Assembly: GCF_012849095.1 (NCBI RefSeq) | Contig: NZ_CP051680.1 | Location: 2,604,001-2,668,000 of the forward strand | Source of the DNA: Cohnella herbarum | GTDB lineage: Bacteria; Bacillota; Bacilli; Paenibacillales; Paenibacillaceae | DNA: 64,000 nt | Direction of reading: 5' to 3' | In this document: one piece after another, positions 42,748-50,946 of the stretch | Layout of the letters: every line of letters begins with the position of its first letter | How positions within the stretch are numbered: the first letter of the stretch is position 1 | Notes under the pieces: generated by a model | Seen by the model: the letters and a program-made list of their open reading frames with translations, nothing else | The model's database searches: none | Told to the model about the DNA's origin: nothing | Position numbers and translations under genes: made by a program

Positions 42748-44082
42748 CTACTTCTTCATTTCGCTCGGGCTGATTCCGAAGTATTTCTTGAATATTTTGC
42801 TGAAATGTTCCGGGGATTCGTAGCCTACGCGCTCGGAAATCTCGTACCGGCGCAAATCGGTATTTTGGATCAGCCGCTTGCTCTCCTCCATTCGAAGTTT
42901 GATGACGTATTCCCATAAGTTCGTTCCGGTATTTTTCTTGAACAGATAGCTCAGATAATTGGGGCTTACGTGGTTTTTCTGCGCGACCTCGTTCAAAGTC
43001 AGCCCTTTCTGCGCGTAGTTGGAGTGAATGTATTCGTTGGCTTTCTCTACGATCAAGTTGTTCTGGGCTGCCAAATCCTCGTCCGTAGGATCCTCGGTAA
43101 ACAAACCCCACTTGAAATCGCCGAAGAAAAAGACGTGATGATCCTTATGCTCGCGGTTCCACACGATCGCCTTATTGACCTGAACGTTCAGCTCGGGCAA
43201 GAATTCGCGGCCTTTCAGAATCTGACTAATTCCGACAACGCATTGAAACCCTAGAAACCTATGGATGTGGAAATGTAAACTTCTTCCGATCATCTCCAGC
43301 TGATTGATATTGTCGACGCTGGAATCGCCGTATCCGGCCTCGTCCCACTGAACGATGATGCTGACGTCCCGGCTCTCGGAGTAGAAAGAATAATGATTCC
43401 ATTCCTTATCGAGAAGTTCGTTGACGATATTAAGAACCGCATATTGCAACAGCTTCGCGTCTTTCTCTTCTACCTTTATGCCTTTGGAGCTGGAGTCGAG
43501 ATCTATGCGGATCTTGATCATCGCGAAATAAGGTCCGCGAAGGACGATTTGATTGGCCTGTTCCAACCCGTACGTAATCGCCGAGGACGATCCCGACGGA
43601 TCTTCCGACAGAAGTTGATTCAAGATCTCGGTTCTTTCGGGATGGGGCTGTTCCATGCGAAAATGCTCGCGCAAATCCGAAATCATATCGGCTTGATCCT
43701 GCAAAGGACGATCCATGTGCAGAAGAACGTGCCGCACGGTATTCAGCAATTGCTCGCTGTTAATCGGCTTAATCAGATAATCCTTCGCTCCCAACCTCAT
43801 GGCTAGCTGAGCGTATTGGAAAGTCTCGTGGGCCGAGATTACGATGACCTGCACCCAAGGCTTGATGATCTTTGCTTGCTGCATCAGCTCGATCCCGCTC
43901 ATCGCGCCCATTTGAATATCCGTGATCAGCAAATCGATCGTTTCCATTTTCAAGTAATCCAATGCTTCGTAACCGTTATGAGCGGTATAAATATTCTGAA
44001 TGTTAAGCCCCGAGTTTTCCAGGAGACTGGCTAAGCCCCGGCATATGAGCGGTTCATCGTCCACGATTAGAATGTTGTACAT
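42748..44082 (-). CDS. YesN-type response regulator (REC plus AraC HTH)
   Basis: A 444-aa two-component regulator. The REC domain at 1-120 has acidic pair DDE at 8-10, phospho-Asp D55 in LLITDIQMG and Lys in DYLIKPI. A middle region of unknown fold covers about 130-335. Two AraC-type HTH motifs are at the C-terminus (LTLNEVAQKNHVSPNYLSYLFKKNTG and YEISERVGYESPEHFSKIFKKYFGISP). AraC-type dimers often bind direct repeats about 21 bp apart, which matches the elements found in front of four nearby genes. It is 22 bp after the kinase gene. Confidence 0.95.
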   Translation of the reverse strand: MYNILIVDDEPLICRGLASLLENSGLNIQNIYTAHNGYEALDYLKMETIDLLITDIQMGAMSGIELMQQAKIIKPWVQVIVISAHETFQYAQLAMRLGAKDYLIKPINSEQLLNTVRHVLLHMDRPLQDQADMISDLREHFRMEQPHPERTEILNQLLSEDPSGSSSAITYGLEQANQIVLRGPYFAMIKIRIDLDSSSKGIKVEEKDAKLLQYAVLNIVNELLDKEWNHYSFYSESRDVSIIVQWDEAGYGDSSVDNINQLEMIGRSLHFHIHRFLGFQCVVGISQILKGREFLPELNVQVNKAIVWNREHKDHHVFFFGDFKWGLFTEDPTDEDLAAQNNLIVEKANEYIHSNYAQKGLTLNEVAQKNHVSPNYLSYLFKKNTGTNLWEYVIKLRMEESKRLIQNTDLRRYEISERVGYESPEHFSKIFKKYFGISPSEMKK

Positions 44083-44104
44083 CGATTAGTCCCCCCGAAA
44101 TGTG

Positions 44105-45913
44105 TCATTGATCTGTCTGTCCGGCGCTTGCTCGTTTGGGAATCACGACGGTTACTTTGGTCCCTTCCGTAACGCGGGCTTCGTAATGCAAGCCGTAACC
44201 GTTGCCGAAGTGCAATTGGATACGCCTGTTGACGTTCTTGATTCCATAGCCGGTTCCCGTATCCGGAGCTTCGTTCTCGAGCAGCCGGTTTATCGCTTCG
44301 TAGTCGGTTTCTTTATATCCATTATCTTCGACGGCAATAATGATGTTCTCCTCCTCGGAACGAACGGAAACGATAATTTCCCCGTCCTCGCCCATATTGA
44401 TGACCCCATGGATGATCGCGTTTTCTATCAACGGCTGCAGCGTGATCTTGGGAATCATGTAGGGCATAACGTCGTCGCCGATATCCCAACGGATGCTGAA
44501 CCCGTATTCGTACCTCTTCTGTTGTAAGCTCGTGTAGGCCATGGCATGTTCAAGTTCTTCTTCGATCGAAATAAGTTCCCTGCCTCTGCTCAAGCTGATT
44601 CTCATCAGCTTCGACAGCTCCTTAATCATCTCGGCCGATCCCATATTTCCTTCTAGCGAGCTTTTCCAATAGATGCTCTCTAGCGTGTTGTACAACAAGT
44701 GGGGATTAATCTGCTGGTAGAGTAACTGCAATTGCGACTCTTTCTGCTTGATCTCCATCGTGTATTGTTCGTGAATCATGTCATTGATCCGGTTCGCCAT
44801 GTTGTGCACCGAGTAGATCAATACGCCGACCTCGTCGTTGCGCTCCTTCGACGGGACTCTCGCCAACGGCTTGCCGGGTTCATGGGAACGGGCGAACATC
44901 GCAAGCTTCCGAAGCGGGTTCATGAGCGAGCGCCAGAAGTACATCATGACGACAATCGCGAATAGGGAATAGACGATCGAGATCGTCTGGATTACTTGCT
45001 TCAAAGCGCTGATTTGCTGGAGCAAAGACTTCGTCGGGATCGTGTAAACAAGCTTTTGTTTCAAAGAATATTTCGTATGGATCACGTAAATGTAGTCCTT
45101 GGAAACCGCGCTAAGCGTTTCCTCCATCGCTTCGTTCGTGATTAATCCGTGGGGCAGCTTCAATACCTTGCCCATATCTTCCGTCGTCGTCGCAAGCACC
45201 CGGTCGGACCAATCGGTCAAGTAAAGCTCTCCGCCTTCGGGCAAGGAGACGGTGCTAAACGATTCCTCGATTTTCTTATCCATCTTCGTTGCGACGAGCA
45301 CTCCTACGATGCTCTTCCCGTTCGTGACGCTGTTGACCGTACGAAGATAAGCAAGCGTCTGCTGATCTCCTTTCGGCCCGAAATTGTCGATAAGCGCCAG
45401 TACGCCTTTGCCTCTTGCATTGAGGGCATCCTCGATCCAAGGCGTCTTCGTTTCGTCCGAATAGAAGAACACCTTAGCGGTGTTATTCGGCCGGTCGATA
45501 TCCGGAATCGAAGGGGCGAACGGATAGCTGTTGTTCGGGTCGTAGACGAACAGGAAATAGTAGATCGATTCCCCTCCGTATAATCCCATAGAGTTATTGC
45601 CCAGCAACGTATTCAACTCCCGATACTTAACGACTCGGTCGAATTCCACGTCCTTTTTGTCGCTTACCATGCTCTGAGTAACCGGATTCTGAATGATCGT
45701 CGTCATGATTCGGCTGATCGTATCGATATCCCTGTTGATCAAGAAATGATTTTGCTTATTCAACTCTTCATAGGCGTTGGTGACGTGTTCCTTCAGAATC
45801 TGTTCGGCTTTCGAGTTCGCGTACATATTCAGGAGAAAAACCGGACTCACCAATATTAAAAACAACAAAATCAATTGCTGTCTCACGTTCATCTTCGTCA
45901 AAGGATTTTTCAT
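44105..45913 (-). CDS. YesM-type sensor histidine kinase
   Basis: A 602-aa membrane kinase. TM1 is LILLFLILVSPVFLLNMYA, an extracellular Cache-like sensor covers about 40-290, TM2 is YSLFAIVVMMYFW, then HAMP, the His_kinase domain with the phosphorylated His in QQINPHLLYNTLESIYW, and a HATPase with TGYGIKNVNRRI. ATG 45913 has AGGTGA eight bases ahead. A GTG at 45925 is also in frame. It would sense a glucan fragment outside the cell or via the binding protein and phosphorylate the adjacent regulator. Confidence 0.93.
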   Translation of the reverse strand: MKNPLTKMNVRQQLILLFLILVSPVFLLNMYANSKAEQILKEHVTNAYEELNKQNHFLINRDIDTISRIMTTIIQNPVTQSMVSDKKDVEFDRVVKYRELNTLLGNNSMGLYGGESIYYFLFVYDPNNSYPFAPSIPDIDRPNNTAKVFFYSDETKTPWIEDALNARGKGVLALIDNFGPKGDQQTLAYLRTVNSVTNGKSIVGVLVATKMDKKIEESFSTVSLPEGGELYLTDWSDRVLATTTEDMGKVLKLPHGLITNEAMEETLSAVSKDYIYVIHTKYSLKQKLVYTIPTKSLLQQISALKQVIQTISIVYSLFAIVVMMYFWRSLMNPLRKLAMFARSHEPGKPLARVPSKERNDEVGVLIYSVHNMANRINDMIHEQYTMEIKQKESQLQLLYQQINPHLLYNTLESIYWKSSLEGNMGSAEMIKELSKLMRISLSRGRELISIEEELEHAMAYTSLQQKRYEYGFSIRWDIGDDVMPYMIPKITLQPLIENAIIHGVINMGEDGEIIVSVRSEEENIIIAVEDNGYKETDYEAINRLLENEAPDTGTGYGIKNVNRRIQLHFGNGYGLHYEARVTEGTKVTVVIPKRASAGQTDQ

Positions 45914-46010
45914 TTTCAAGCTCACCTAGCTCCCCCCAACGTATGTCGATCCCTATTATGAGCGCTTTCCCTATGAACGGGCAGAAGATTACGGCATTCG
46001 CGTACAAGCG

Positions 46011-46063
46011 CGCCTATTTTACGTAGAATAACACATTATCAGACAAATGATAGCCCTTACAAT
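46011..46063 (+). promoter_or_regulatory. Promoter of the chemoreceptor gene with response-regulator element
   Basis: Plus strand: CGCCT (46011-46015) and CACAT (46032-46036), 21 nt apart. TACAAT -10 (46058-46063) lies 21 nt after CACAT. The distal half and following bases (CGCCTATTT) are identical to those in the GH87 promoter. It lies 37 bp before the start codon. Confidence 0.65.
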
Positions 46064-46099
46064 GAGAGATAGACAGAATCATAAGGGAGGGTCCGCTAG

Positions 46100-48073
46100 A
46101 TGCGTATGTTCCGTTCGGTAGGCGCGAAATTATTCATCTTGTTTTTTGTTTCGACATTCGTTTCCGTTCTCCTTGTCGGTCTGATTTCGTACGGCAAATC
46201 CCAGTCCATTATCGAGGATAAGATCAAGACGGTTTCGCAACAAACCGTTAAAGAAGCGACGGAGAAGGTCGCCTTGATGCTCAAGCAGTTCGAGGATATG
46301 TCCTTGCAGTTCTCGACTAGCCGCGAGCTTCAACAGCAGTTGGATATCCTATTCGACGCTTCCGCCGATCCGGCCGATCTGATGAACGCGAAGATGACGG
46401 TTCAAGACACGCTGAATCAGATCGCCAGGACGAATACCTATATTAAATCGATCTCCTTATTCAATACCGGAGACGAGAATCAAACGATCTCTTCCGTTTC
46501 GACGGGATTAACGGCGATAGATCGCAAAGCCGAATGGTATACCAAGGCGATCGGAATGAAAGGCACCGCGTTGTGGCTGCCTATGATCGAGAACGGTTAC
46601 ACGGGCTTGGCGAAGGGCAACTTGTTCGCCTTGACGAGGGTCGTCAACAAATTCGTCATCGTCTTCGAGATCGATGCCGCGATGCTGACGCAAACGTTGG
46701 AAAGCATCCATTTCAGCGCGAGCTCCCGAATGTTCCTCTCCGACGGCCAAGGAACGATGCTTCTGTCCTCCAGGCCGGAAGACGTCGGAAAACGCTTCTC
46801 GGTGGCGGACGAATCCGACGATCAGTTGATCGTGTCCGAATTGCTGAAGAAAACTTCATGGACGCTAACCGGCGTCGCTCCCTTAAGCGAACTCGTCGCG
46901 GAAACGAAGGTCATTCGAAATCTGACCTACATCATGTGCGCAATCGCCGCGGTCGTCGCGATCGCAATCGGTTATCTCATCTTGTTGTACATAGGCAAAC
47001 CTTTATTGAAAATCCGCAATATGTTAAACGAAGGCGCGAAGGGCAACTTGAACGCAAGGGTGAAAATAAACAGAAAAGACGAAATCGGGGAGGTCGCCGA
47101 CAGCTTCGATCGGATGATGCAGCAGATGAACGGACTGATCGAGCAAACCCGAACGTCCGCACACAAGGTGCTGAATACCTCATCGACCTTGCTGCACGTA
47201 TCCCAGAACACGGCGACATCGTCCGGAGAAATTTCTACGGCGACGGGAGAGATCGCGGAAGGTTCCGCGCAGCTTGCATCCGAGGCGGACCAAGTGTTCC
47301 ATATCGTAGATTCCATGAACGCCGATCTTTCGAACGTCGTGAACGCGACGGACGAGATCAATGTTTCTTCGTTGGACGTGAAATCCGCTTCTTCGGAAGG
47401 CAAGCGATTTATGGAGGATGTCGTTCAAATGACTTTGGATTCGGAGAGTTCGATCGATCTGTTAGTCAAACGGGTCACGAAGCTGGAGGACAGTACGGGG
47501 GAGATGCAAAAAGTGTTCGGGTTGATGAACAAAATTACGAAAGACTCCAAAATTTTGTCACTGAACGCCGGCATCGAAGCGGCCCGCTCGGGGCAGCAGA
47601 GCGGAGGATTCAAAGTCATCGCCAAAGAGATGGGACTATTATCCGATCAAACGCACGATTCCTTGAATACCGTCAACTTGATGACGGAGACGATTCAGGA
47701 TGAAATCTCCCAGACGGTCAAAGCCTTAAAACACGCCTTGCCGTTGTTGCAAAATCAAATCCAATCGGTCAGAACCGCCAATGCGATTTTCAACAAAGTA
47801 TTCGAGAAATCGGAAGCCTTTACGCTCCACGTCGAACAAATCAAGGAAACCGTAGTTCGGCTCGAGTCGAAGCAGCGTCACCTGAATACGTCGATCGGGA
47901 ACGTAAGCAGCTTCTCCCAGCAAGCGTCGGCGACTTCCGAGCAAGTCTCGGCGCTGAGCACGGGCCAACTTCAATCGAGCCAAGAGGTCGTAGGGATCGC
48001 CAAGGAATTGGAGAGCTTATCCCTCTCCTTGCAGGAAACTCTCTCGGGTTTCTCTTCTCGCGATAAGATTTAG
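46100..48073 (+). CDS. Methyl-accepting chemotaxis protein
   Basis: A 657-aa chemoreceptor. TM1 (LFILFFVSTFVSVLLVGLI), an extracellular Cache-like sensor (about 35-275), TM2 (IMCAIAAVVAIAIGYLILLYI), HAMP (about 300-355) and a cytoplasmic signalling helix. The hairpin tip reads SLNAGIEAARSGQQSGGFKVIAKE, the MCP signature with small variations. GGGAGG precedes ATG 46100. It is divergent from the kinase and its promoter carries the same element as the transporter and GH87 genes, so it probably steers cells to the same glucan products. Confidence 0.92.
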   Translation: MRMFRSVGAKLFILFFVSTFVSVLLVGLISYGKSQSIIEDKIKTVSQQTVKEATEKVALMLKQFEDMSLQFSTSRELQQQLDILFDASADPADLMNAKMTVQDTLNQIARTNTYIKSISLFNTGDENQTISSVSTGLTAIDRKAEWYTKAIGMKGTALWLPMIENGYTGLAKGNLFALTRVVNKFVIVFEIDAAMLTQTLESIHFSASSRMFLSDGQGTMLLSSRPEDVGKRFSVADESDDQLIVSELLKKTSWTLTGVAPLSELVAETKVIRNLTYIMCAIAAVVAIAIGYLILLYIGKPLLKIRNMLNEGAKGNLNARVKINRKDEIGEVADSFDRMMQQMNGLIEQTRTSAHKVLNTSSTLLHVSQNTATSSGEISTATGEIAEGSAQLASEADQVFHIVDSMNADLSNVVNATDEINVSSLDVKSASSEGKRFMEDVVQMTLDSESSIDLLVKRVTKLEDSTGEMQKVFGLMNKITKDSKILSLNAGIEAARSGQQSGGFKVIAKEMGLLSDQTHDSLNTVNLMTETIQDEISQTVKALKHALPLLQNQIQSVRTANAIFNKVFEKSEAFTLHVEQIKETVVRLESKQRHLNTSIGNVSSFSQQASATSEQVSALSTGQLQSSQEVVGIAKELESLSLSLQETLSGFSSRDKI

Positions 48074-48251
48074 ACTTTTAATAGGAGTTGCTGCGGTTTC
48101 CCTGAGGTCAATTCGATATTACAGGTCGAATTGGGAATCATGGTCGGGGAAACCGCGACCAGAATCAAACCTAAAGTTGGCTCGATGCTCGATAATTCGG
48201 TGAACCGGATTTGGTGAGGGAATTGGTTCGGGACTTGGTACTGAATTAGGG

Positions 48252-48306
48252 GCGGAATTAGAGCGGAATTAGAGCGGAATTAGAGCGGAATTAGAGCGGA
48301 ATTAGA
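48252..48306. repeat. Five copies of the 11-mer GCGGAATTAGA
   Basis: Perfect head-to-tail copies starting at 48252, 48263, 48274, 48285 and 48296. The last is also the beginning of the first 51-bp unit of family B, so the short repeat looks like an internal expansion of that unit. Confidence 0.9.
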
Positions 48307-48706
48307 GCGGCTGCGCCGCTTTAAATCGAGCGAGGAGGCATTGTGAGCGGAATTAGCGCGGCTGCGCCGCTTTAAATCGAGCGAGGAGGCACTTTCGGCG
48401 GAATTAGCGCGGCTACGCCGCTTTAAATCGAGCGGGGAGGCGCTTTGGGCGGAATTAGAGCGGCTACGCCGCTTTAAATTGAGCGGGGAGGCACTTTCGG
48501 CGGAATTAGAGCGGCTGCGCCGCTTTAAATCGAGAGAGGAGGCACTTTCGGCGGAATTAGCGCGGCTGCGCCGCTTTAAATCGAGCGAGGAGGCACTTTG
48601 AGCGGAATTAGAGCGGCTACGCCGCTTTAAATCGAGCGAGGAGGCACTTTGAGCGGAATTAGACCGGCTACGCCGCTTTAAATCGAGCGGGGAGGCACTT
48701 TGAGAC
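48296..48706. repeat. Tandem array, 51-bp units (family B), eight copies
   Basis: Eight units with period 51 bp, each GCGGAATTAGAGCGG followed by CTGCGCCGCTTTAAATCGAG and GAGGAGGCACTTT variants. The core AGCGGC-TGC-GCCGCT is a perfect palindrome. Copies differ at a few positions (CTG/CTA, GCG/GAG), so the array is not brand new. Confidence 0.92.
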
Positions 48707-48748
48707 GGTAATTCCTTCGATTTAACCCAGCTATTGCACACTTTCCCT

Positions 48749-48952
48749 CGATATCTAACCAATTAGACCGCTGGCAGCTGCTTACAGCACACTTTCCCTC
48801 GATATCCAACCCATTAGACCGCTGACAACGGCTTGTAACACACTATCCCTCGAAATCCAACCCATTAGACCGCTGACAGCGGCTTGTAGCACACTTTCCC
48901 TCGATATCTAACCCATTAGACCGCTGACAGCGGCTTGTAGCACACTTTTCCC
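48749..48952. repeat. Tandem array, 51-bp units (family C), four copies
   Basis: Units start at 48749, 48800, 48851 and 48902. Each contains ATTAGACCGCTGACAGCGGC, whose core CCGCTG-A-CAGCGG is a palindrome, then GCACACTTTCCCT. The first unit is more diverged. Confidence 0.9.
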
Positions 48953-48953
48953 C

Positions 48954-49055
48954 TTACGATGGCAATTTCACCGATCTAACCCGGCCCAGCCGGGCTATTT
49001 GCCCTTACGATGGCAATTTCACCGATCTAACCCGGCTCAGCCGGGCTATTTGCCG
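48954..49055. repeat. Tandem array, 51-bp units (family D), two copies
   Basis: Two nearly identical units (48954 and 49005), each with CTAACCCGGCCCAGCCGGGC. The palindrome is CCCGGC-NCA-GCCGGG. Sequence is unlike families A-C outside the TAA-plus-palindrome core, yet the period is again 51 bp. Confidence 0.88.
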
Positions 49056-49181
49056 TTAACCTGGGACAGACAGCCCTCGTGTAGACGACTGCCGTCGCAC
49101 AACAAAAGGAGCGGTCATAAGGACGCGCTCCTGTGGGTCTTGACGAGATCGATACTATTGCAAAGGGAAAAGATTAATTCC

Positions 49182-50177
49182 CTACTCTACGTACATCCGG
49201 CTTACCGCGGACCACCGTTGGCCCGGCTCCAACCGGATCAGACCGGTTTGCTCGGCGGGAAAATTGACGTTGGGCGCGTTGACCATGCCAGTTTGCGGTT
49301 CCGGGCAGAAAAACTTGCCGTTAGCCGCCGCATTGTACACCATCCAATGCTTGTATGCATCGCCTGCTTCATAGACGAACCGAACGTTAACGCGGCGATC
49401 GTATATCGTCATAGCATTTCTATTATTCTTACCTGCCACAGCGGAATAATGATTGTCGAGAGATTCGAAATAAGGATCGCCCTCTCCCTTACTGAGAAGC
49501 TCCTCGCCCTCGCTTAACGGGAGTGCGCGTTCGGTCGGAAGCATGCGCTCATTTAATTCCCAACGCTTGCCGATAGAGATGCCGGTTTCCAAATCCTGCA
49601 CGCTGCTTCCGGTCGCGAAAGGAGCGTTAACGCTCGTATGGAACCCAAGCATGAAAGGCATCGCTTCGGCGCTTTCATTCACCGCCTCGAAGTGCATCGA
49701 AAGCCCTTTTGCCGACAACGAGAAAGTTTGCGACAAAGTAAACGTATGCGGAAAATACGAGTATTCCGGGTTTTGCTCATCGAATCGCAGCTTTACGGTA
49801 ACGGAGCTTTCCTGCTCCGTACTCCCGTAACTTACGACCTCCCACTTCGACCGGTACACGAATCCATGAATATGGTTCCCGGTCTTTTCCTCGTTAATCG
49901 GAAACTTATACGTGCGTCCATCGAACTCGAATTTCCCGCCATCGTACCGGTTCGGGGGAAACAACACCGGAATTCCATGAAGCATCGGCGTCTGAACGAA
50001 CGCTTCCCAATCGGCTCCTTCCGGTTCTCTTATAAATCGATAATCCCTCTCGTCATCGCGGAAAGAGATCAAGTTTCCTCCGATTCCCGGAAGCAGAATC
50101 GCCGAATATGGACCGTGTTTAATGTAAATGGCCTGCTCGTTCTCATAAGTTCCTTGTTTCGCATAATGTTGAGTCAT
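49182..50177 (-). CDS. Aldose 1-epimerase family protein
   Basis: A 331-aa galactose-mutarotase-like protein. The family core is present: GGNLISFRDDERDY, IPVLFPPNRYDGG (substrate Arg), HIHGFVYR (catalytic His region) and HKHWMVYNAAANGKFFCPEPQTG (second His/Glu region). It interconverts anomers of glucose or related sugars. Next to GH65 phosphorylase and beta-phosphoglucomutase it would feed the correct anomer into phosphorolysis products. ATG 50177 has GGAGG at 8-bp spacing; a frame to 50198 lacks a site. Confidence 0.87.
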   Translation of the reverse strand: MTQHYAKQGTYENEQAIYIKHGPYSAILLPGIGGNLISFRDDERDYRFIREPEGADWEAFVQTPMLHGIPVLFPPNRYDGGKFEFDGRTYKFPINEEKTGNHIHGFVYRSKWEVVSYGSTEQESSVTVKLRFDEQNPEYSYFPHTFTLSQTFSLSAKGLSMHFEAVNESAEAMPFMLGFHTSVNAPFATGSSVQDLETGISIGKRWELNERMLPTERALPLSEGEELLSKGEGDPYFESLDNHYSAVAGKNNRNAMTIYDRRVNVRFVYEAGDAYKHWMVYNAAANGKFFCPEPQTGMVNAPNVNFPAEQTGLIRLEPGQRWSAVSRMYVE

Positions 50178-50209
50178 CGTCGCATCCTCCACAGTCATTA
50201 TTATGTACG

Positions 50210-50239
50210 AGTATATAAGTCCGCGGAAGGAAACGTCAA
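50210..50239 (-). promoter_or_regulatory. Sigma-A promoter of the aldose epimerase gene
   Basis: Minus strand TTGACG, 18-bp spacer, TATACT, ending 33 bp before the start codon. It separates the epimerase from the phosphoglucomutase/GH65 transcript. Confidence 0.65.
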
Positions 50240-50301
50240 CACTATTAACGCGATTCTATTAGCACAATTCAATTTGCTCTATTCAGCAGGATTCACAAGT
50301 T

Positions 50302-50946
50302 TTAACCAACCAGCTCATACAGACCGCCAATAACGCGATTCGCTCTACCGAGAATAGCGGGGCTTCCGATGCCGACGACGTACATTCCGGCGGCAATCGC
50401 CGCTTGGACTCCGGCTTCGGCATCCTCGAACACGACGCATTCCCCGGGTAATAATCCAAGCTCTCGGCAACCTGCTTCGAAAACTTCCGGATCCGGTTTC
50501 GCCTTGGATACCTTAGTCCCGTCAACGACCGCATCGAACAACTCCGCAATGCCTACCTTCTCCAGAATAAACGTCGCGTTCTTGCTCGCCGATCCCAAAG
50601 CGATCTTGACGCCGCTTTCCCTTAAACGCAAAAGGTACTCCCTAGCCCCAGGCAATAACTCCGACTCGTCCATCTGACGAATATACTGCAAATACTGCTC
50701 GTTCTTCTCATCCGCTTTCCGAAGCTTCTCGTCTTCCGTAAGCCTAATCCCTCCGATCTCAAGAACGATGTCGAGCGACCTCATCCGGCTAACTCCCTTT
50801 AACCGCTCGTTGTCGCTTTCCGTAAATTCGAAACCCCATTGCTCCGCAAGTTGCTTCCATGCCAAGTAATGATATTTGGCCGTATCGACCAACACCCCGT
50901 CCAGATCGAACAACGCCCCCCTGAAATTAGCCAGCAAGTCCGTCAC
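50302..50946 (-). CDS. pgmB: Beta-phosphoglucomutase
   Basis: A HAD-superfamily enzyme of about 214 aa converting beta-glucose-1-phosphate to glucose-6-phosphate. Seen are the nucleophile/acid pair FDLDGVLVD, the cap-domain motif KGVSRMRSLDIVLEIGG, the Ser of ALGSASKN, the Lys of KPDPEVF and the acidic EDAEAGVQAA. It overlaps the end of GH65, which makes beta-G1P, a classical pairing. Start is uncertain: GTG 50946, TTG 50937 (GAGGTGA ahead) or ATG 50964. Confidence 0.92.
   Translation of the reverse strand: MTDLLANFRGALFDLDGVLVDTAKYHYLAWKQLAEQWGFEFTESDNERLKGVSRMRSLDIVLEIGGIRLTEDEKLRKADEKNEQYLQYIRQMDESELLPGAREYLLRLRESGVKIALGSASKNATFILEKVGIAELFDAVVDGTKVSKAKPDPEVFEAGCRELGLLPGECVVFEDAEAGVQAAIAAGMYVVGIGSPAILGRANRVIGGLYELVG

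Larger units (their letters stand above)
48074..49181. other. 1.1-kb convergent intergenic region made largely of tandem repeats
   Basis: No credible gene. 48074-48251 holds no structure I can name except a dyad-like pair of GGTTTCCC/GGGGAAACC around the MCP 3' end that may terminate it. 48252-49055 is four adjacent tandem arrays (separate entries). 49056-49181 contains an inverted AGGAGCG...CGCTCCT pair that may end the epimerase transcript. A 160-codon minus frame over the array is a product of the 51-bp period. Confidence 0.75.

Noticed and set aside
46534..47703. 389-codon plus-strand ORF
   Set aside because: Out-of-frame shadow of the chemoreceptor gene, Arg/Glu-rich with no domain.
48280..48762. 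160-codon minus-strand ORF of Arg/Ser-rich repeats
   Set aside because: Same cause: an open frame through 51-bp family B units, with no start context.
48252..49055. Possible CRISPR array
   Set aside because: The whole 51-bp unit is repeated. There are no unique spacers between conserved repeats and no cas genes.
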